Shown here piece after piece: positions 35,785 through 44,977 of a stretch of 64,000 nucleotides of DNA. The position numbers were made by a program, and so were the translations under genes. This stretch comes from an uncultured Schlesneria sp. (GTDB lineage Bacteria > Planctomycetota > Planctomycetia > Planctomycetales > Planctomycetaceae): NCBI GenBank assembly GCA_903871875.1, contig CAIQIR010000033.1:1-64000 (forward strand), in the 5' to 3' direction. A model generated the notes under the pieces. That model searched no databases. It worked only from the letters and a program-made list of their open reading frames with translations, and was not told where the DNA came from. How positions within the stretch are numbered: the first letter of the stretch is position 1; each line of letters opens with the position of its first letter.

Positions 35785-36594
35785 GTGGGTAACGTATTGG
35801 CGGGAAAAGTCGCGTTGGTGACCGGCGCGGGACGTGGACTGGGACGAGCGTTTGCAGAACGACTGGCGGCCATGGGCTGTGCAGTTGGCATTCACGGCAT
35901 GCGAGAACATGGTCCCGCAGAATACGGCGAAGGCACTACGCTGACCGACACCGCCCGACAAATCGGCGAGACTTTCGGTGTTCGCACGCAGCGAGTCTTG
36001 GGCGATCTGACAATCAGCTCGGACGTCGAACGAGTCGTCCGCGAAGTGACTGAGGGGCTCGGTCCGATTTCGATTCTCGTCCACAACGCAGGAGGCGACA
36101 TCGCGGCGGCGGGCGGTAAGCCGAACCCCAACGACGCCGTGATGATCAAAGAAATCGACGTACGAGCGGTTCTCGACCGAAATCTGTTGAGCACCATCTT
36201 CACCTGCCAGCACGTGGCTCGTGGCATGATGGAGCGGCGCTGGGGGCGCATCGTCACCATCAGTTCCATCTCGGCCTTCAAAGGCAATGAATCGAGTTGT
36301 ATCTACTCCACGGCCAAAGCGGCGGTGGTGGAGTACACTCGGTGCCTGGCAGCTGAACTTCGACCCTACAACGTGACCGCGAATACGCTGGCCCCCGGCG
36401 ACACTCGCACCGGCCGATTCCTGGGGACGCGTTCCGTGGCCGAAGAGCGACTGGTCATTGACGGTACATTGGATCGCATTGGACTGGTCGATGAAGTCGC
36501 TCGAGTCGTCGAAGTCTTCGCGGGACCGCTCGGTGATTTTATCACGGGCCAGGCTTTGCGAGTCGATGGCGGCAGCCAGTGCTGGCCCGCCTGA
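35785..36594 (+). CDS. Short-chain dehydrogenase/reductase (SDR)
   Basis: A 269-residue NAD(P)-dependent classical SDR. The cofactor motif TGAGRGLGRAFAERL opens at about 13, NNAG appears as HNAGGD near 108, and the catalytic dyad is YSTAK near 175 with Ser in ISSISAF. The C-terminus PLGDFITGQALRVDGGSQ is typical of FabG-like and related SDRs. The start is GTG, preceded by AAGGGAACAG; the sequence VGNVLAGKVALVTGAG fits a family N-terminus. Substrate cannot be told from sequence. The gene stands about 280 bp after uvrB and 100 bp before the next lipoprotein gene. Confidence 0.9.
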   Translation: MGNVLAGKVALVTGAGRGLGRAFAERLAAMGCAVGIHGMREHGPAEYGEGTTLTDTARQIGETFGVRTQRVLGDLTISSDVERVVREVTEGLGPISILVHNAGGDIAAAGGKPNPNDAVMIKEIDVRAVLDRNLLSTIFTCQHVARGMMERRWGRIVTISSISAFKGNESSCIYSTAKAAVVEYTRCLAAELRPYNVTANTLAPGDTRTGRFLGTRSVAEERLVIDGTLDRIGLVDEVARVVEVFAGPLGDFITGQALRVDGGSQCWPA

Positions 36595-36693
36595 TCGTGA
36601 GCTCGCTCACTGTACTTCCTGTACTTCGACCTTGTTCACCGGCCGACCAGACAAACGATGTCCGGTCGGTCCTTCCCCAACTCACAACCAGAC

Positions 36694-37305
36694 ATGAACG
36701 CAATGCCGTACTCGCCAAAACTTGTTTGCCTCGCCGGGTTGATCTTAATCGGCTGCAGCCCGTCAGCCTCAAACCAGAAGGATTCCGTTCCCACGGCCAA
36801 GGCCACACCCCTGGGTGCGAGTTCACCGGCCGAAACGGCGTCTCAACCCCTGCGTGAAGCGACCGAGCGCCGGATTGGCGGGATGAAGTTCGAAGTCCCC
36901 GCCGGTTGGGAAGAAAAAGCCCTCTCCAGCACGATGATCCTGGGGGAATTCAGCCTACCAGGCGAAGCGGGCGCCGCGCGACTGACCCTCTCGACGGCCG
37001 GCGGCGGCACGGCGGCCAACATCGATCGATGGAAGGGGCAGTTCCGGCCCGGAAAAGATGACCCTGAACCCAAAGAATCGCAGATCCGAGCAGCGGGAAA
37101 GGATGTGACGTTGCTTGAAGTCCATGGCTCGCACACCGACATGTTTGGCGGCGGTGCCCCGAAGCCCAATTGGCAACTGCTGGGGATCGCCATCCCCATT
37201 GATCAAGATCACAACTATTTCGTGAAGCTGACCGGTCCGCGCGAAACCGTCACCGCCCGACACGACGAATTCCTGAAGTTCATCCAATCCGCTCGCTTCG
37301 AGTGA
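36694..37305 (+). CDS. Lipoprotein of unknown function (PsbP-like fold suspected)
   Basis: About 203 residues. A lipoprotein signal (LVCLAGLILIGC) near the start gives a lipid-anchored protein, with a Ser/Thr/Pro-rich linker to about residue 60. The mature domain has GMKFEVPAGWEEK near its start and YFVKLTGP and HDEFLKFIQSARFE at its end, a layout that recalls PsbP-like or DUF1795-type beta-sandwich lipoproteins seen in planctomycetes. This is an inference, not a firm assignment. Several close ATG codons (36694, 36703) make the start uncertain. Same strand as the SDR, but the link is unclear. Confidence 0.7.
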   Translation: MNAMPYSPKLVCLAGLILIGCSPSASNQKDSVPTAKATPLGASSPAETASQPLREATERRIGGMKFEVPAGWEEKALSSTMILGEFSLPGEAGAARLTLSTAGGGTAANIDRWKGQFRPGKDDPEPKESQIRAAGKDVTLLEVHGSHTDMFGGGAPKPNWQLLGIAIPIDQDHNYFVKLTGPRETVTARHDEFLKFIQSARFE

Positions 37306-37519
37306 TTTTCGTTCGCGTCGCATGATGGGTTACGCAGAAGCGAATCCTTCGCGCAGTGGACGTCGAATGGAAGATTGGCGCTTCACGCGGATGGTCGCGG
37401 TAAATGCGATTCGAGTCGTTGCTGGGCGAAAGACCGTTGGGATCGCCGGCGATCCTGAACAGTAACGCATCACCTGCAGTTGGTCTGACGATGCCAAGGC
37501 GTCCCACAGGAGGGACAGG

Positions 37520-38803
37520 TCACTCCTCTTCGGGAACGAATTGAGGCAGAGAGTACTGTGTTTCGATCACGGCCGAAGTGAACAATTCCCGCATGAATTT
37601 CTTCGAGCGTTTCCTGTTCATTTCCAGCTCCAGAATGCCGTGGACCTCTTCCTGAACTTCCCGGAACGGTTTACGCCCCGCCTCTTCCCGATCCGTGACA
37701 CGCACGACACACAGGTAGTTGGGGCCCTCATGGACGTCGCTCAACTTGTTGAGCGGCATCGAGAACAGCTTCTTTTCCAATTTGGTGTCCGCGAGATTCC
37801 CCGCTTCCATCCAGTCAAAAGTCCCCCCCTCTTTGGCGTTGGGACCGTCGGAATACTTGCGTGCGACCTTCTCGAAAGGCACACCTTCGTTCAACTCGGA
37901 CACGGCCTGGTCCAATGTCTTGCGGGCCGCTTTCTTATTCACTTCGGGCGTGATCGAAACCTGAATCTGTTGCCATTTCACTTTCGCCACGACCTGAAAC
38001 TTGTCTTCGTGAGCCTGGTAATAGGCCAGCATTTCGGGGCGATCAATCTTGTCCGCCTTCTCTGACTTCACGCCAATACATTCTTGCGACAGCCGGTCAT
38101 TGGCGAAGTTGTCTTTCACGTTCTGTAACGTCGTGCCCTTTTTATTCAGTTCCAATTCGAGCTCGGTCTTGTTGGAAACCTTCAATTCCTGCTTCAGCCG
38201 TTGAATTTCCTTCTCGAACAGTTCGTCGATGTGACTGTTCATCGCCTTGACTTGATCAGGCTTCAACCCCGCCTTCAGGCGCTCAACCAGCAATTTCCGT
38301 TGAATGTGAACGGCAATCGAACCTTGAATCAACTGTTCGCGATGTTTGGCATAATCTTCTGGAGTCGGCAGCGGCTGCCCCGGCTTCAGCATCTTGGGAT
38401 CCTTGGCCACTTTCTGCAGTTGCTCGCGGACACTGATCAGGTAACCGGCGTACTTGTCCAGAACTTCGCCATTCAGAATCGGCGCTCCGTTCACTGTGGC
38501 CGCGACCTGCGAGTTAAAAATCGCGGTGTCGTCTTTCCAATCTTCCCACGGATTCTTCTGGGCCGCGCGATTGGCCAGTGTCATGCGAACTTGTTCGATG
38601 TCGGATCCGTCGTCTTCCTTCAGCTTTTCTGCCGAATTGTCGGCGTACTTCGTTTCTGTTTCTTCCGTTTCAGCAGTCTCGACCGGATCAACGCGACGTG
38701 GGGCCGCCACCATGACAGGATTGTCATGCTTTTTCTGAAGGGAATCGCATCCCGTCAGTGGAATACTCGACACGATGAGCAACAATACCAGTGCTCGACG
38801 CAT
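37520..38803 (-). CDS. Parvulin-type peptidyl-prolyl isomerase lipoprotein (SurA/PrsA-like)
   Basis: A 427-residue lipoprotein. The signal ends in lipobox PLTGC at about residue 18. A charged linker precedes a SurA/PrsA-like helical N-terminal region (VAATVNGAPILNGEVLDKYAG, typical of the SurA N-domain beginning). A parvulin domain follows, with AVSELNEGVPFEKVARKYSDGPNAKEGGTFDW split here as the canonical core, and the end of the parvulin, NLADTKLEKKLFSMPLNKLSD. It should assist folding of exported proteins at the membrane. Start ATG gives MRRALVLLLIVSS. It is divergent from the TlpA-like gene, separated by about 380 bp. Confidence 0.88.
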   Translation of the reverse strand: MRRALVLLLIVSSIPLTGCDSLQKKHDNPVMVAAPRRVDPVETAETEETETKYADNSAEKLKEDDGSDIEQVRMTLANRAAQKNPWEDWKDDTAIFNSQVAATVNGAPILNGEVLDKYAGYLISVREQLQKVAKDPKMLKPGQPLPTPEDYAKHREQLIQGSIAVHIQRKLLVERLKAGLKPDQVKAMNSHIDELFEKEIQRLKQELKVSNKTELELELNKKGTTLQNVKDNFANDRLSQECIGVKSEKADKIDRPEMLAYYQAHEDKFQVVAKVKWQQIQVSITPEVNKKAARKTLDQAVSELNEGVPFEKVARKYSDGPNAKEGGTFDWMEAGNLADTKLEKKLFSMPLNKLSDVHEGPNYLCVVRVTDREEAGRKPFREVQEEVHGILELEMNRKRSKKFMRELFTSAVIETQYSLPQFVPEEE

Positions 38804-39182
38804 GATGCCTGCGATATCCTGAACGGGATTACGGCCCGGTGGCCTATGAAAATACGGCGACTGGCTCTGTCGAGTTGTCACAAAATCAGGGAAGAGTCGC
38901 GGTTGCAAGTTGCCCTGCCCCCTTCTTCATCTGGCTGTGGGAAAGACGAGAAATTGACATGCTGATGACGAGCGGCCGCGGGTTGTAATCCGACTTTGGA
39001 TTTTCCCGCAAGATCGGTTCTGGCGGGTTGTTGAGCCAAATTAACGTGAGGTTGGTTCGGGCAAGCTCGTCTTGTCCGGTTTTTCATCCACCGCTAATCT
39101 CTGGCTCACAGGCTGGGTCGCCCCGGTTGCCATTGGGCGATTCGTTAGAAATTACCTCGGAAAGGCAAGGTTCCAACACCAA
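38804..39182. other. Divergent intergenic region (about 380 bp)
   Basis: It lies between the minus-strand foldase gene and the plus-strand TlpA-like gene and should hold both promoters. A short minus-strand open frame at 38878-39087 has no recognisable feature and is not called. Confidence 0.4.
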
Positions 39183-40355
39183 ATGACGAAGACTTTCATC
39201 GCGACCTGTGCCCTGGTCGCCGCCATGTGCCATCAGTGCTTTTCGGCTGAGGAACTGTTGCCTGGATCGAAAGCCCCCAAACTGGAAGTCAAAAAGTTCG
39301 TCAAAGGCAAGGAAGTCAAAGGCTTCGAGAAAGGGAAGATCTATGTCGTCGAGTTGTGGGCAACCTGGTGTCCTCCCTGCCGGGCCACGATTCCGCATCT
39401 GACGGATCTGCAGGAAAAATACAAAGACGTGACCATCATTGGTGTGGCCGTGCTGGAAGAAGAACAAAGCGAAGTTCCGCCCTTCGTGGAAGAAATGGGC
39501 GACAAAATGAACTACCGCGTGGCTCTGGATTTGATCCCCGAAGACGGTGATCCCAACAACGGCAAAGTGGTTCAAAACTGGATGAAAGCGGCCGGATTTG
39601 AGACCATTCCCGATGCGTTCATCGTCAACGGCGACGGCAAAATCGCCTGGATCGGCCATCCGGAAGAGCTGGAAGAACCGCTGGGTCAGGTTGTCAGCGG
39701 GAAATGGGATATCGAATTGGCCGCGAAGAAATACACAGAAGCCAGGGCGCTCGAGAAAGAAGAACGAGCCGCCCAAAAGAAGATGGCCGAGATTTATGGT
39801 CAGCTGCAAGCCTTGCACAAACAATTCCTGGACGACGGCAAACCGGACGAGTTCCTCACGGCACTCGACGCGGCCGCCAAAGAGCTTCCCGAAAACACGA
39901 TGACGTTCCAGATGATGCGTTTTCAAGTCCTGTCTTGTTGCAAGGATCGAACCGACGAAGCCATGGAAGTGGCCAATGCCCTGCTCGCCTCGGACAAGGG
40001 CGAAGATTCACGATTTCTGGGTGACGTCGCCTGGATCGTGGTGAATCCCGATCGCGATACGAAAGCCGAACCCAAACTGTTGAAGCTGGCACTGAAGGTC
40101 GCGCTGAAAGCGGACAAACTGGCGGAAAGCGAAGACCCATCCGTGGCCGATACACTGGCCAAGGCCTACTTCGACAACGGTGATTTGGCCAACGCGGTCA
40201 AAACACAGGAACATGTGATGGAACTGATCAAGGGCACGCCCCTGGTCGCTGATCCTGGCTTGGAAAAGCGGTTGAAACAGTACAAGAAGGCACTGAACAC
40301 CGCGGGCGCCAAGCCCAAGGAAACCAGCGACCCCGCCAAGTCGGCCAAGAAATAG
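39183..40355 (+). CDS. Exported TlpA-like thioredoxin with helical C-terminal extension
   Basis: A 390-residue protein. A signal peptide (TFIATCALVAAMCHQCFS) leads to a thioredoxin-like domain of TlpA type with active site ATWCPPCRATIP near 57-68 and the cis-Pro loop FETIPDAFIVNGDGKIAWIG. From about 185 a second region of about 200 residues is helical and TPR-like (PSVADTLAKAYFDNGDLANAVKTQ), ending in a Lys-rich tail. Thus it couples an oxidoreductase to a possible protein-binding scaffold, a combination common in planctomycetes. The start ATG is chosen because it begins the signal peptide. It ends 39 bp before the convergent sugar-isomerase-like gene. Confidence 0.87.
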   Translation: MTKTFIATCALVAAMCHQCFSAEELLPGSKAPKLEVKKFVKGKEVKGFEKGKIYVVELWATWCPPCRATIPHLTDLQEKYKDVTIIGVAVLEEEQSEVPPFVEEMGDKMNYRVALDLIPEDGDPNNGKVVQNWMKAAGFETIPDAFIVNGDGKIAWIGHPEELEEPLGQVVSGKWDIELAAKKYTEARALEKEERAAQKKMAEIYGQLQALHKQFLDDGKPDEFLTALDAAAKELPENTMTFQMMRFQVLSCCKDRTDEAMEVANALLASDKGEDSRFLGDVAWIVVNPDRDTKAEPKLLKLALKVALKADKLAESEDPSVADTLAKAYFDNGDLANAVKTQEHVMELIKGTPLVADPGLEKRLKQYKKALNTAGAKPKETSDPAKSAKK

Positions 40356-40394
40356 CCGTGGAATCAGTCGGCCCGCTGATGACAGACCGCCAGC

Positions 40395-41420
40395 TTATTT
40401 TCGTCCCAACATCCGGTCGAGCGAATCGCCGGTCTGATGGATCAGCGCCTCGGGCCAGTGCTGATACGGGTGGAAATATTCGAACGTCAAATAACCTCGA
40501 TAGCGGTGGGTCTCCAAAGCATCGAGGACCGCTGGCCAGTTCGTCGTTCCGTCCAGCAGCGGACGGAAGGCTTCGAGTGACGAATCAGTTCCCTTTTTGG
40601 TGAACTCTTTCAGGTGGACATTCCGGATGCGTGGACCCAGGTAGGCAATCCAGTGTTCGGGAAACTGGTACTGCATGATATTGCCAGTATCGAAGTGCAC
40701 CTGCACGAACTCGGAATGGAATCCGTCAACGAAGGCCGCCATTTCCATCGGCGTCATCAAGTAACCGTTGAAGAAGATGTTCTCGATGTTCAGATGAATC
40801 TTCCGCTTCTCCGCCATCGGCAGCAACTTCGCGATCGCTTCTTTCGCTCGCTGGTCACAGACGTCATTGGCTACGGGTTCGTAATCCGTGCGCCATGGAA
40901 TATGGACCGCCCCCGGCACGACCAGCAGATTCTCGGTGCCGAGATCGGCCGCGGCTTGCGTCATCAGTCCGGCCAGTTCCATGCCGCGGGCACGTTTGGC
41001 CGGATCATGACTGGTCAGCGGATAGGGCCAGAACAGAAACGAGCAGAGACCGCTGATCGCGATTCCGATTTTGTCTGCCAGCTTCCGAATGTTGGTGAAT
41101 TCTTTCGTGCCCGATTTCGGCGACAGTTCGCTGTCCAGATCGAAGTTCAATTCAATCCCGTCGAAACCGGCCTCTTTTGCCAATCGCAGACACTTCTCAA
41201 GCGACATTTTATCCGGGTAGGGAAACGCCCACAGATTGATCGATTTCTTCATCTCGTACCGTCGGCCCGTCGCGGCAGCAACGACAGCAGGCTCTGCAGC
41301 GGCGGCGATTCCCCAGGGACCGCGCATCACGGCCGAGGCTGCCCCAGCCGCCCAAGCCGTACCCAAAACCGTTCGACGACTGAGAGCGCCGCGCTCGGGA
41401 GGAGTGACTGAATCAGACAT
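40395..41420 (-). CDS. Tat-exported sugar phosphate isomerase/epimerase-like TIM-barrel protein
   Basis: A 341-residue protein with a twin-arginine signal (GALSRRTVLGTAWAAG, about 9-24) and a xylose-isomerase-like/AP-endonuclease-2 TIM barrel. Conserved pieces are AKEAGFDGIELNFD, LNIENIFFNGYL, VQVHFDTGNIMQ, and GYLTFEYF near the end; acidic and His residues in them are typical metal ligands. Related proteins are annotated hydroxypyruvate isomerase or sugar epimerase; the substrate is unknown. Start ATG follows AAGGATT. Exported members of this fold often accompany Gfo/Idh/MocA genes in planctomycetes, although here it is 11 kb from one. Confidence 0.88.
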   Translation of the reverse strand: MSDSVTPPERGALSRRTVLGTAWAAGAASAVMRGPWGIAAAAEPAVVAAATGRRYEMKKSINLWAFPYPDKMSLEKCLRLAKEAGFDGIELNFDLDSELSPKSGTKEFTNIRKLADKIGIAISGLCSFLFWPYPLTSHDPAKRARGMELAGLMTQAAADLGTENLLVVPGAVHIPWRTDYEPVANDVCDQRAKEAIAKLLPMAEKRKIHLNIENIFFNGYLMTPMEMAAFVDGFHSEFVQVHFDTGNIMQYQFPEHWIAYLGPRIRNVHLKEFTKKGTDSSLEAFRPLLDGTTNWPAVLDALETHRYRGYLTFEYFHPYQHWPEALIHQTGDSLDRMLGRK

Positions 41421-41686
41421 GCAGAATCCTTGCTCAGAAGGTGGTCGAATCGATCCCATCGGATCATAGTCAGAAAAGTCAGCAAAATCGCCAAAGTCTA
41501 TTCAAGTTGCCCAGACAGAACTTCCGATAGTTGATTGATACAGAGGACCAGGCCTCGATTTTCCGTTCCACTTCCGCCCTGCCTGGGGCCAATCACAACA
41601 CACTTCCATTCGACAGATTGAAGATTTCCGCCGCCTAAGGAAATTGGATTCCCATCTGCGACGGGGTTACCCCGAGGAAACACGAC

Positions 41687-42949
41687 ATGCGAATCGTCAC
41701 AATTGCCAGCCTTTTCCTGGGGCTGCTCTTCCAGGTGGGATGTGCATTGGCCCCCAATTTCACCATTCAAAAAATGACCAGAGCCACACCGAAAGTGGCC
41801 AAAGAATATCTCGCCGCCCGAAAATTTGAAGCTCAGGGAAAGTATGAGCAAGCCCGCGAAATTTATCAGGCCATGCTCGACAAACATCCAGAGAATCCCG
41901 ACTACCAACATCGTTTGGCCGTCGTCTGTACCCGCCTGCAACGCTACGGCGAAGCGACCAGCCTCTATGAGCGAGCTCTTCAACGAGATCCCCACAACGC
42001 GAGCCTGCTCGCCGACATGGGGTACACCGCTTATCTGCGAGGCGATCGCATCGAGGCCGAACGACTGCTGCGTGAGGCCGTCCAATGGAAACCAAGCGAC
42101 AAGCGCGCGATATCCAATCTCGCACTGGTCCTGGGCAGTCAGGGAAAAATGGACGAATGCCGGGATTTGCTGCAGCAGACCGGAGACGAAGCCCATGCCC
42201 TGACCGGGCTGGCTTATGTGCATAGTCAACGCGGTGAACTTGAGTTGGCCGAAGAGCGTTATCGCGAAGCACTCAAGCTGGATCCGAACCTGAAAGAGGC
42301 GACCCAGGCACTTGCCGAATTGGCCAAGGATCCTCGCCACCGCGAACTGACGGTCGCCAAAGCGACGGCCGCTTCCCAGAATCCGTTCAGCTCGGCGGAC
42401 AACGCGTCATTTGTGACCGAGACGGCCGAGATTCAACAAGTCCGGTCGACCGAAGCGGTCCCGAAATCGATGGTCACTACAGCGAATTTCTTCGAAGAAT
42501 CCAAATCGGAAGAGCCCAAACGGACAGCGTCCGCAGCTCAGGAACCGGCGCGGCTGGACGAGAAAATCGAATTCACGGGCCGCGTGACGCTGAGCAACGA
42601 ATCGAAGCTTGACGGCGAAGACGAAGCGTCAGACAGCGAAGTCGAGCCTTCTGCGCTTCCCGATGACGAGCCAGCCGATCAATCCTCAGATGAGGACGAC
42701 TGGGCCAGCGAGCCGTCGAACGACGATTCCTTCAAACGATCCGCTCCATCATTTCCAGACGACTTCGAGACAACAACGGACGACGAGACGACCTCACCGA
42801 TTCGATCCGCAGCCTGGCAGGAACCCGCCTCAGACGCGTTGACGTTCCGCGCCACAACACCCCGCTCGCCGCGAATTGCCACGCGGAAGGTCAATGTCAT
42901 AGACACCGATTTCGCGGCGCCCACATGGGCGGCCGATCCTGCCGAGTAA
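41687..42949 (+). CDS. TPR-repeat lipoprotein with acidic disordered C-terminus
   Basis: A 420-residue protein. The signal ends in lipobox FQVGC at about residue 19. Residues 35-220 contain about five TPRs (KYEQAREIYQAMLDKHPENP, then EATSLYERALQRDPHNA, then EAERLLREAVQWKPSDK, and ELAEERYREALKLDPN). The C-terminal half is low-complexity, rich in Asp, Glu, Ser and Pro, and seems disordered. It should be membrane-attached and act as an assembly or binding factor. Start ATG follows GAGGAAACACGAC. The gene is followed by a strong hairpin at 42976-43012 and converges with purH. Confidence 0.85.
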   Translation: MRIVTIASLFLGLLFQVGCALAPNFTIQKMTRATPKVAKEYLAARKFEAQGKYEQAREIYQAMLDKHPENPDYQHRLAVVCTRLQRYGEATSLYERALQRDPHNASLLADMGYTAYLRGDRIEAERLLREAVQWKPSDKRAISNLALVLGSQGKMDECRDLLQQTGDEAHALTGLAYVHSQRGELELAEERYREALKLDPNLKEATQALAELAKDPRHRELTVAKATAASQNPFSSADNASFVTETAEIQQVRSTEAVPKSMVTTANFFEESKSEEPKRTASAAQEPARLDEKIEFTGRVTLSNESKLDGEDEASDSEVEPSALPDDEPADQSSDEDDWASEPSNDDSFKRSAPSFPDDFETTTDDETTSPIRSAAWQEPASDALTFRATTPRSPRIATRKVNVIDTDFAAPTWAADPAE

Positions 42950-42975
42950 AGCCTTCGCTGCGGCGCAATCATCGC

Positions 42976-43012
42976 GCGAAGACCCCTGTTCAGTCTGAAC
43001 AGGGGTCCTCGC
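42976..43012. terminator. Strong hairpin between convergent genes (no clear U-run)
   Basis: A 12-bp stem, GACCCCTGTTCA with its complement around loop GTC, extended by GCGA/TCGC across one mismatch. It sits between the TPR lipoprotein and purH, both ending here. Neither strand has a following T-run, so it may be a bidirectional hairpin that protects 3' ends rather than a standard terminator. Confidence 0.55.
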
Positions 43013-43073
43013 AAAGTGGAGCTTGGGATTGGGGTCGATTTCAATCGATGATGACGTTTGGTCATCTCAATCA

Positions 43074-44657
43074 TCAATGTCGGAAGTGGCGTCGACCGGT
43101 CATGATCATGGCGATGTTGTATTCGTTGCAGGCCGCGATCACTTCGTCGTCACGCTTCGAACCACCTGGCTGAATCACCGCAGTGACACCTGCTTCATGA
43201 ATCTGGTCGATTCCATCCCGGAACGGGAAGAATGCATCCGATGCGCAGACACCATTCCGGGCTCGTTCTCCCGCTTTGAACGCGGCGATGTACGAGGAGT
43301 CCAGGCGACTCATCTGCCCCGCCCCGACGCCAACGACCTGACCTCCCTTGGCAAACAGGATCGCGTTCGATTTCACATGCTTACAGACCAGCCAGGCAAA
43401 TTCGAGATCCTCGAGTTCCGCCGGTGTCGGCGTACGCGAGGTCACCACTTTCCAATCCGCGTTCTGTTCGGCGGCCTCGTCGCGATCCTGCACCAGCATC
43501 CCGCCGGTAACACGACGATATTCCTGGCTGAGCGGCCGGGCATCGAGCATCGTGGGACACTTGAGTAACCGGACGTTGTTTTTCCATTTGGGGATCGTCG
43601 TCAATTTCCCAAAGGCCGCGTCAGCATAGGACGGAGCGATGATCGCTTCGATGAAATGATTGGGAGAACACAGATGCTCGGCGGTCGCTTCATCGACCGG
43701 TCGATTGAATGCCAGAATCGATCCAAAGGCACTGACCGGGTCACCCGCATCCGCTTTCAGATAGGCGTCCGACAATGTTGCAGCGATCGCGCATCCACAG
43801 GGATTGTTGTGCTTGATGACGACAGCAGCGGGCGGCACGAATTCACGCACGATCTGCATCGCCGCGTCGAGATCCAACAAGTTGTTGTACGAAAGTTCTT
43901 TGCCATGCAAAATCTCCGCTGCGGCCAGCGACGACGGCGACGGTTTGGATTCGACATAGAAAGCCGCCCGTTGATGGGGATTTTCGCCGTAACGCAACGA
44001 GGATCGCCGTTCGTAACGCAGCGTCAACTGCGTGGGGAATTCCGCGTCGGCGGCCGGCGAACTCGCGGTCGTCAGACCGGCCATGTAATCGGCAATCGCG
44101 CGGTCATAACGAGCGGTCATTTCGAACGCGGCGGCAGCCAGTTCCCGCCGGAATTCGAAGCTGAGCTTGCCGCGATCGAGTTCCTGCAGGACGCGGTCAT
44201 ATTGCTGCGGACTGGTCACAACACCGACATATTTGTGATTTTTAGCGGCGGAACGAAGCATGCTGGGGCCGCCGATGTCGATCTGTTCAATCGCCTCTTC
44301 AGGGGTCACATTCGGCTTCGAGATTGTTTCGACAAAGGGATACAGGTTCACGATCACCAGTTCAAACGGAGTGATCCCATGCTCGCTCATCGATTTCTGA
44401 TCTTCCGCCAGATCAGGCCGTCCCAGCAACCCGCCGTGAACCTTGGGATGCAACGTCTTGACGCGACCGTCCATCATTTCCGGAAAACCGGTGTACTGAG
44501 CCACATCCAGCACAGGTACCCCGGCATCTTCCAGCGCCTTTCGCGTGCCTCCCGTGGACAACAGCTCAAAACCCAATCGAACCAGGCCTTGAGCAAAGGG
44601 AATCAAACCTTGTTTGTCGCTGAGACTGATCAGCGCACGGCGAGCGGAAGCGGGCAT
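43074..44657 (-). CDS. purH: Bifunctional AICAR transformylase / IMP cyclohydrolase
   Basis: A 527-residue enzyme for the last two steps of IMP synthesis. The N-terminal MGS-like IMP cyclohydrolase domain begins [20 protein letters not shown] and includes [20 protein letters not shown]. The C-terminal AICAR transformylase carries [13 protein letters not shown]-type block (here [12 protein letters not shown]) and ends [20 protein letters not shown]. Length fits. The start was placed at ATG 44657 because homology begins at [11 protein letters not shown]; an ATG 17 codons upstream is less likely. Together with guaA it gives two of the purine genes in the window, unlinked as often in this phylum. 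It is divergent from the metallophosphoesterase gene. Confidence 0.96.
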   Translation of the reverse strand: MPASARRALISLSDKQGLIPFAQGLVRLGFELLSTGGTRKALEDAGVPVLDVAQYTGFPEMMDGRVKTLHPKVHGGLLGRPDLAEDQKSMSEHGITPFELVIVNLYPFVETISKPNVTPEEAIEQIDIGGPSMLRSAAKNHKYVGVVTSPQQYDRVLQELDRGKLSFEFRRELAAAAFEMTARYDRAIADYMAGLTTASSPAADAEFPTQLTLRYERRSSLRYGENPHQRAAFYVESKPSPSSLAAAEILHGKELSYNNLLDLDAAMQIVREFVPPAAVVIKHNNPCGCAIAATLSDAYLKADAGDPVSAFGSILAFNRPVDEATAEHLCSPNHFIEAIIAPSYADAAFGKLTTIPKWKNNVRLLKCPTMLDARPLSQEYRRVTGGMLVQDRDEAAEQNADWKVVTSRTPTPAELEDLEFAWLVCKHVKSNAILFAKGGQVVGVGAGQMSRLDSSYIAAFKAGERARNGVCASDAFFPFRDGIDQIHEAGVTAVIQPGGSKRDDEVIAACNEYNIAMIMTGRRHFRH

Positions 44658-44977
44658 GGAAACATCTTTCGGCGGAGTGACATTAACCGTACAAGACGGT
44701 CGGTTCATCGAATGGGTCGCACAGACACAGCGTCCGTGATCATGACACTATCATACGAGAAACCTCGGAAAGGCGTCCACAAGCGAGTGCCTTCCAGAGA
44801 GGATTCCTCACCCAAAGTTCGCCACTCGGAACGTTGATTCCGGACGAGCGAAACCCCTGACGATTTGCAGGAAATGACCAACCGGTTTATGGTTACTGTA
44901 TTGCGAAGGCACGCCGACGCATCGGGAAGATCAAGGCGTCAAAATCCTCCGTTCATTTTGAAGAAAGATAGTACATT
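44658..44977. other. Divergent intergenic region (320 bp)
   Basis: It lies between purH (minus) and the metallophosphoesterase gene (plus) and should hold both promoters. I see no purine riboswitch-like fold or strong repeat here. Confidence 0.4.

Noticed and set aside
34801-36213. 470-residue minus-strand frame opposite uvrB and the SDR
   Set aside because: It crosses two real plus-strand genes and their intergenic gap; composition is typical antisense noise.
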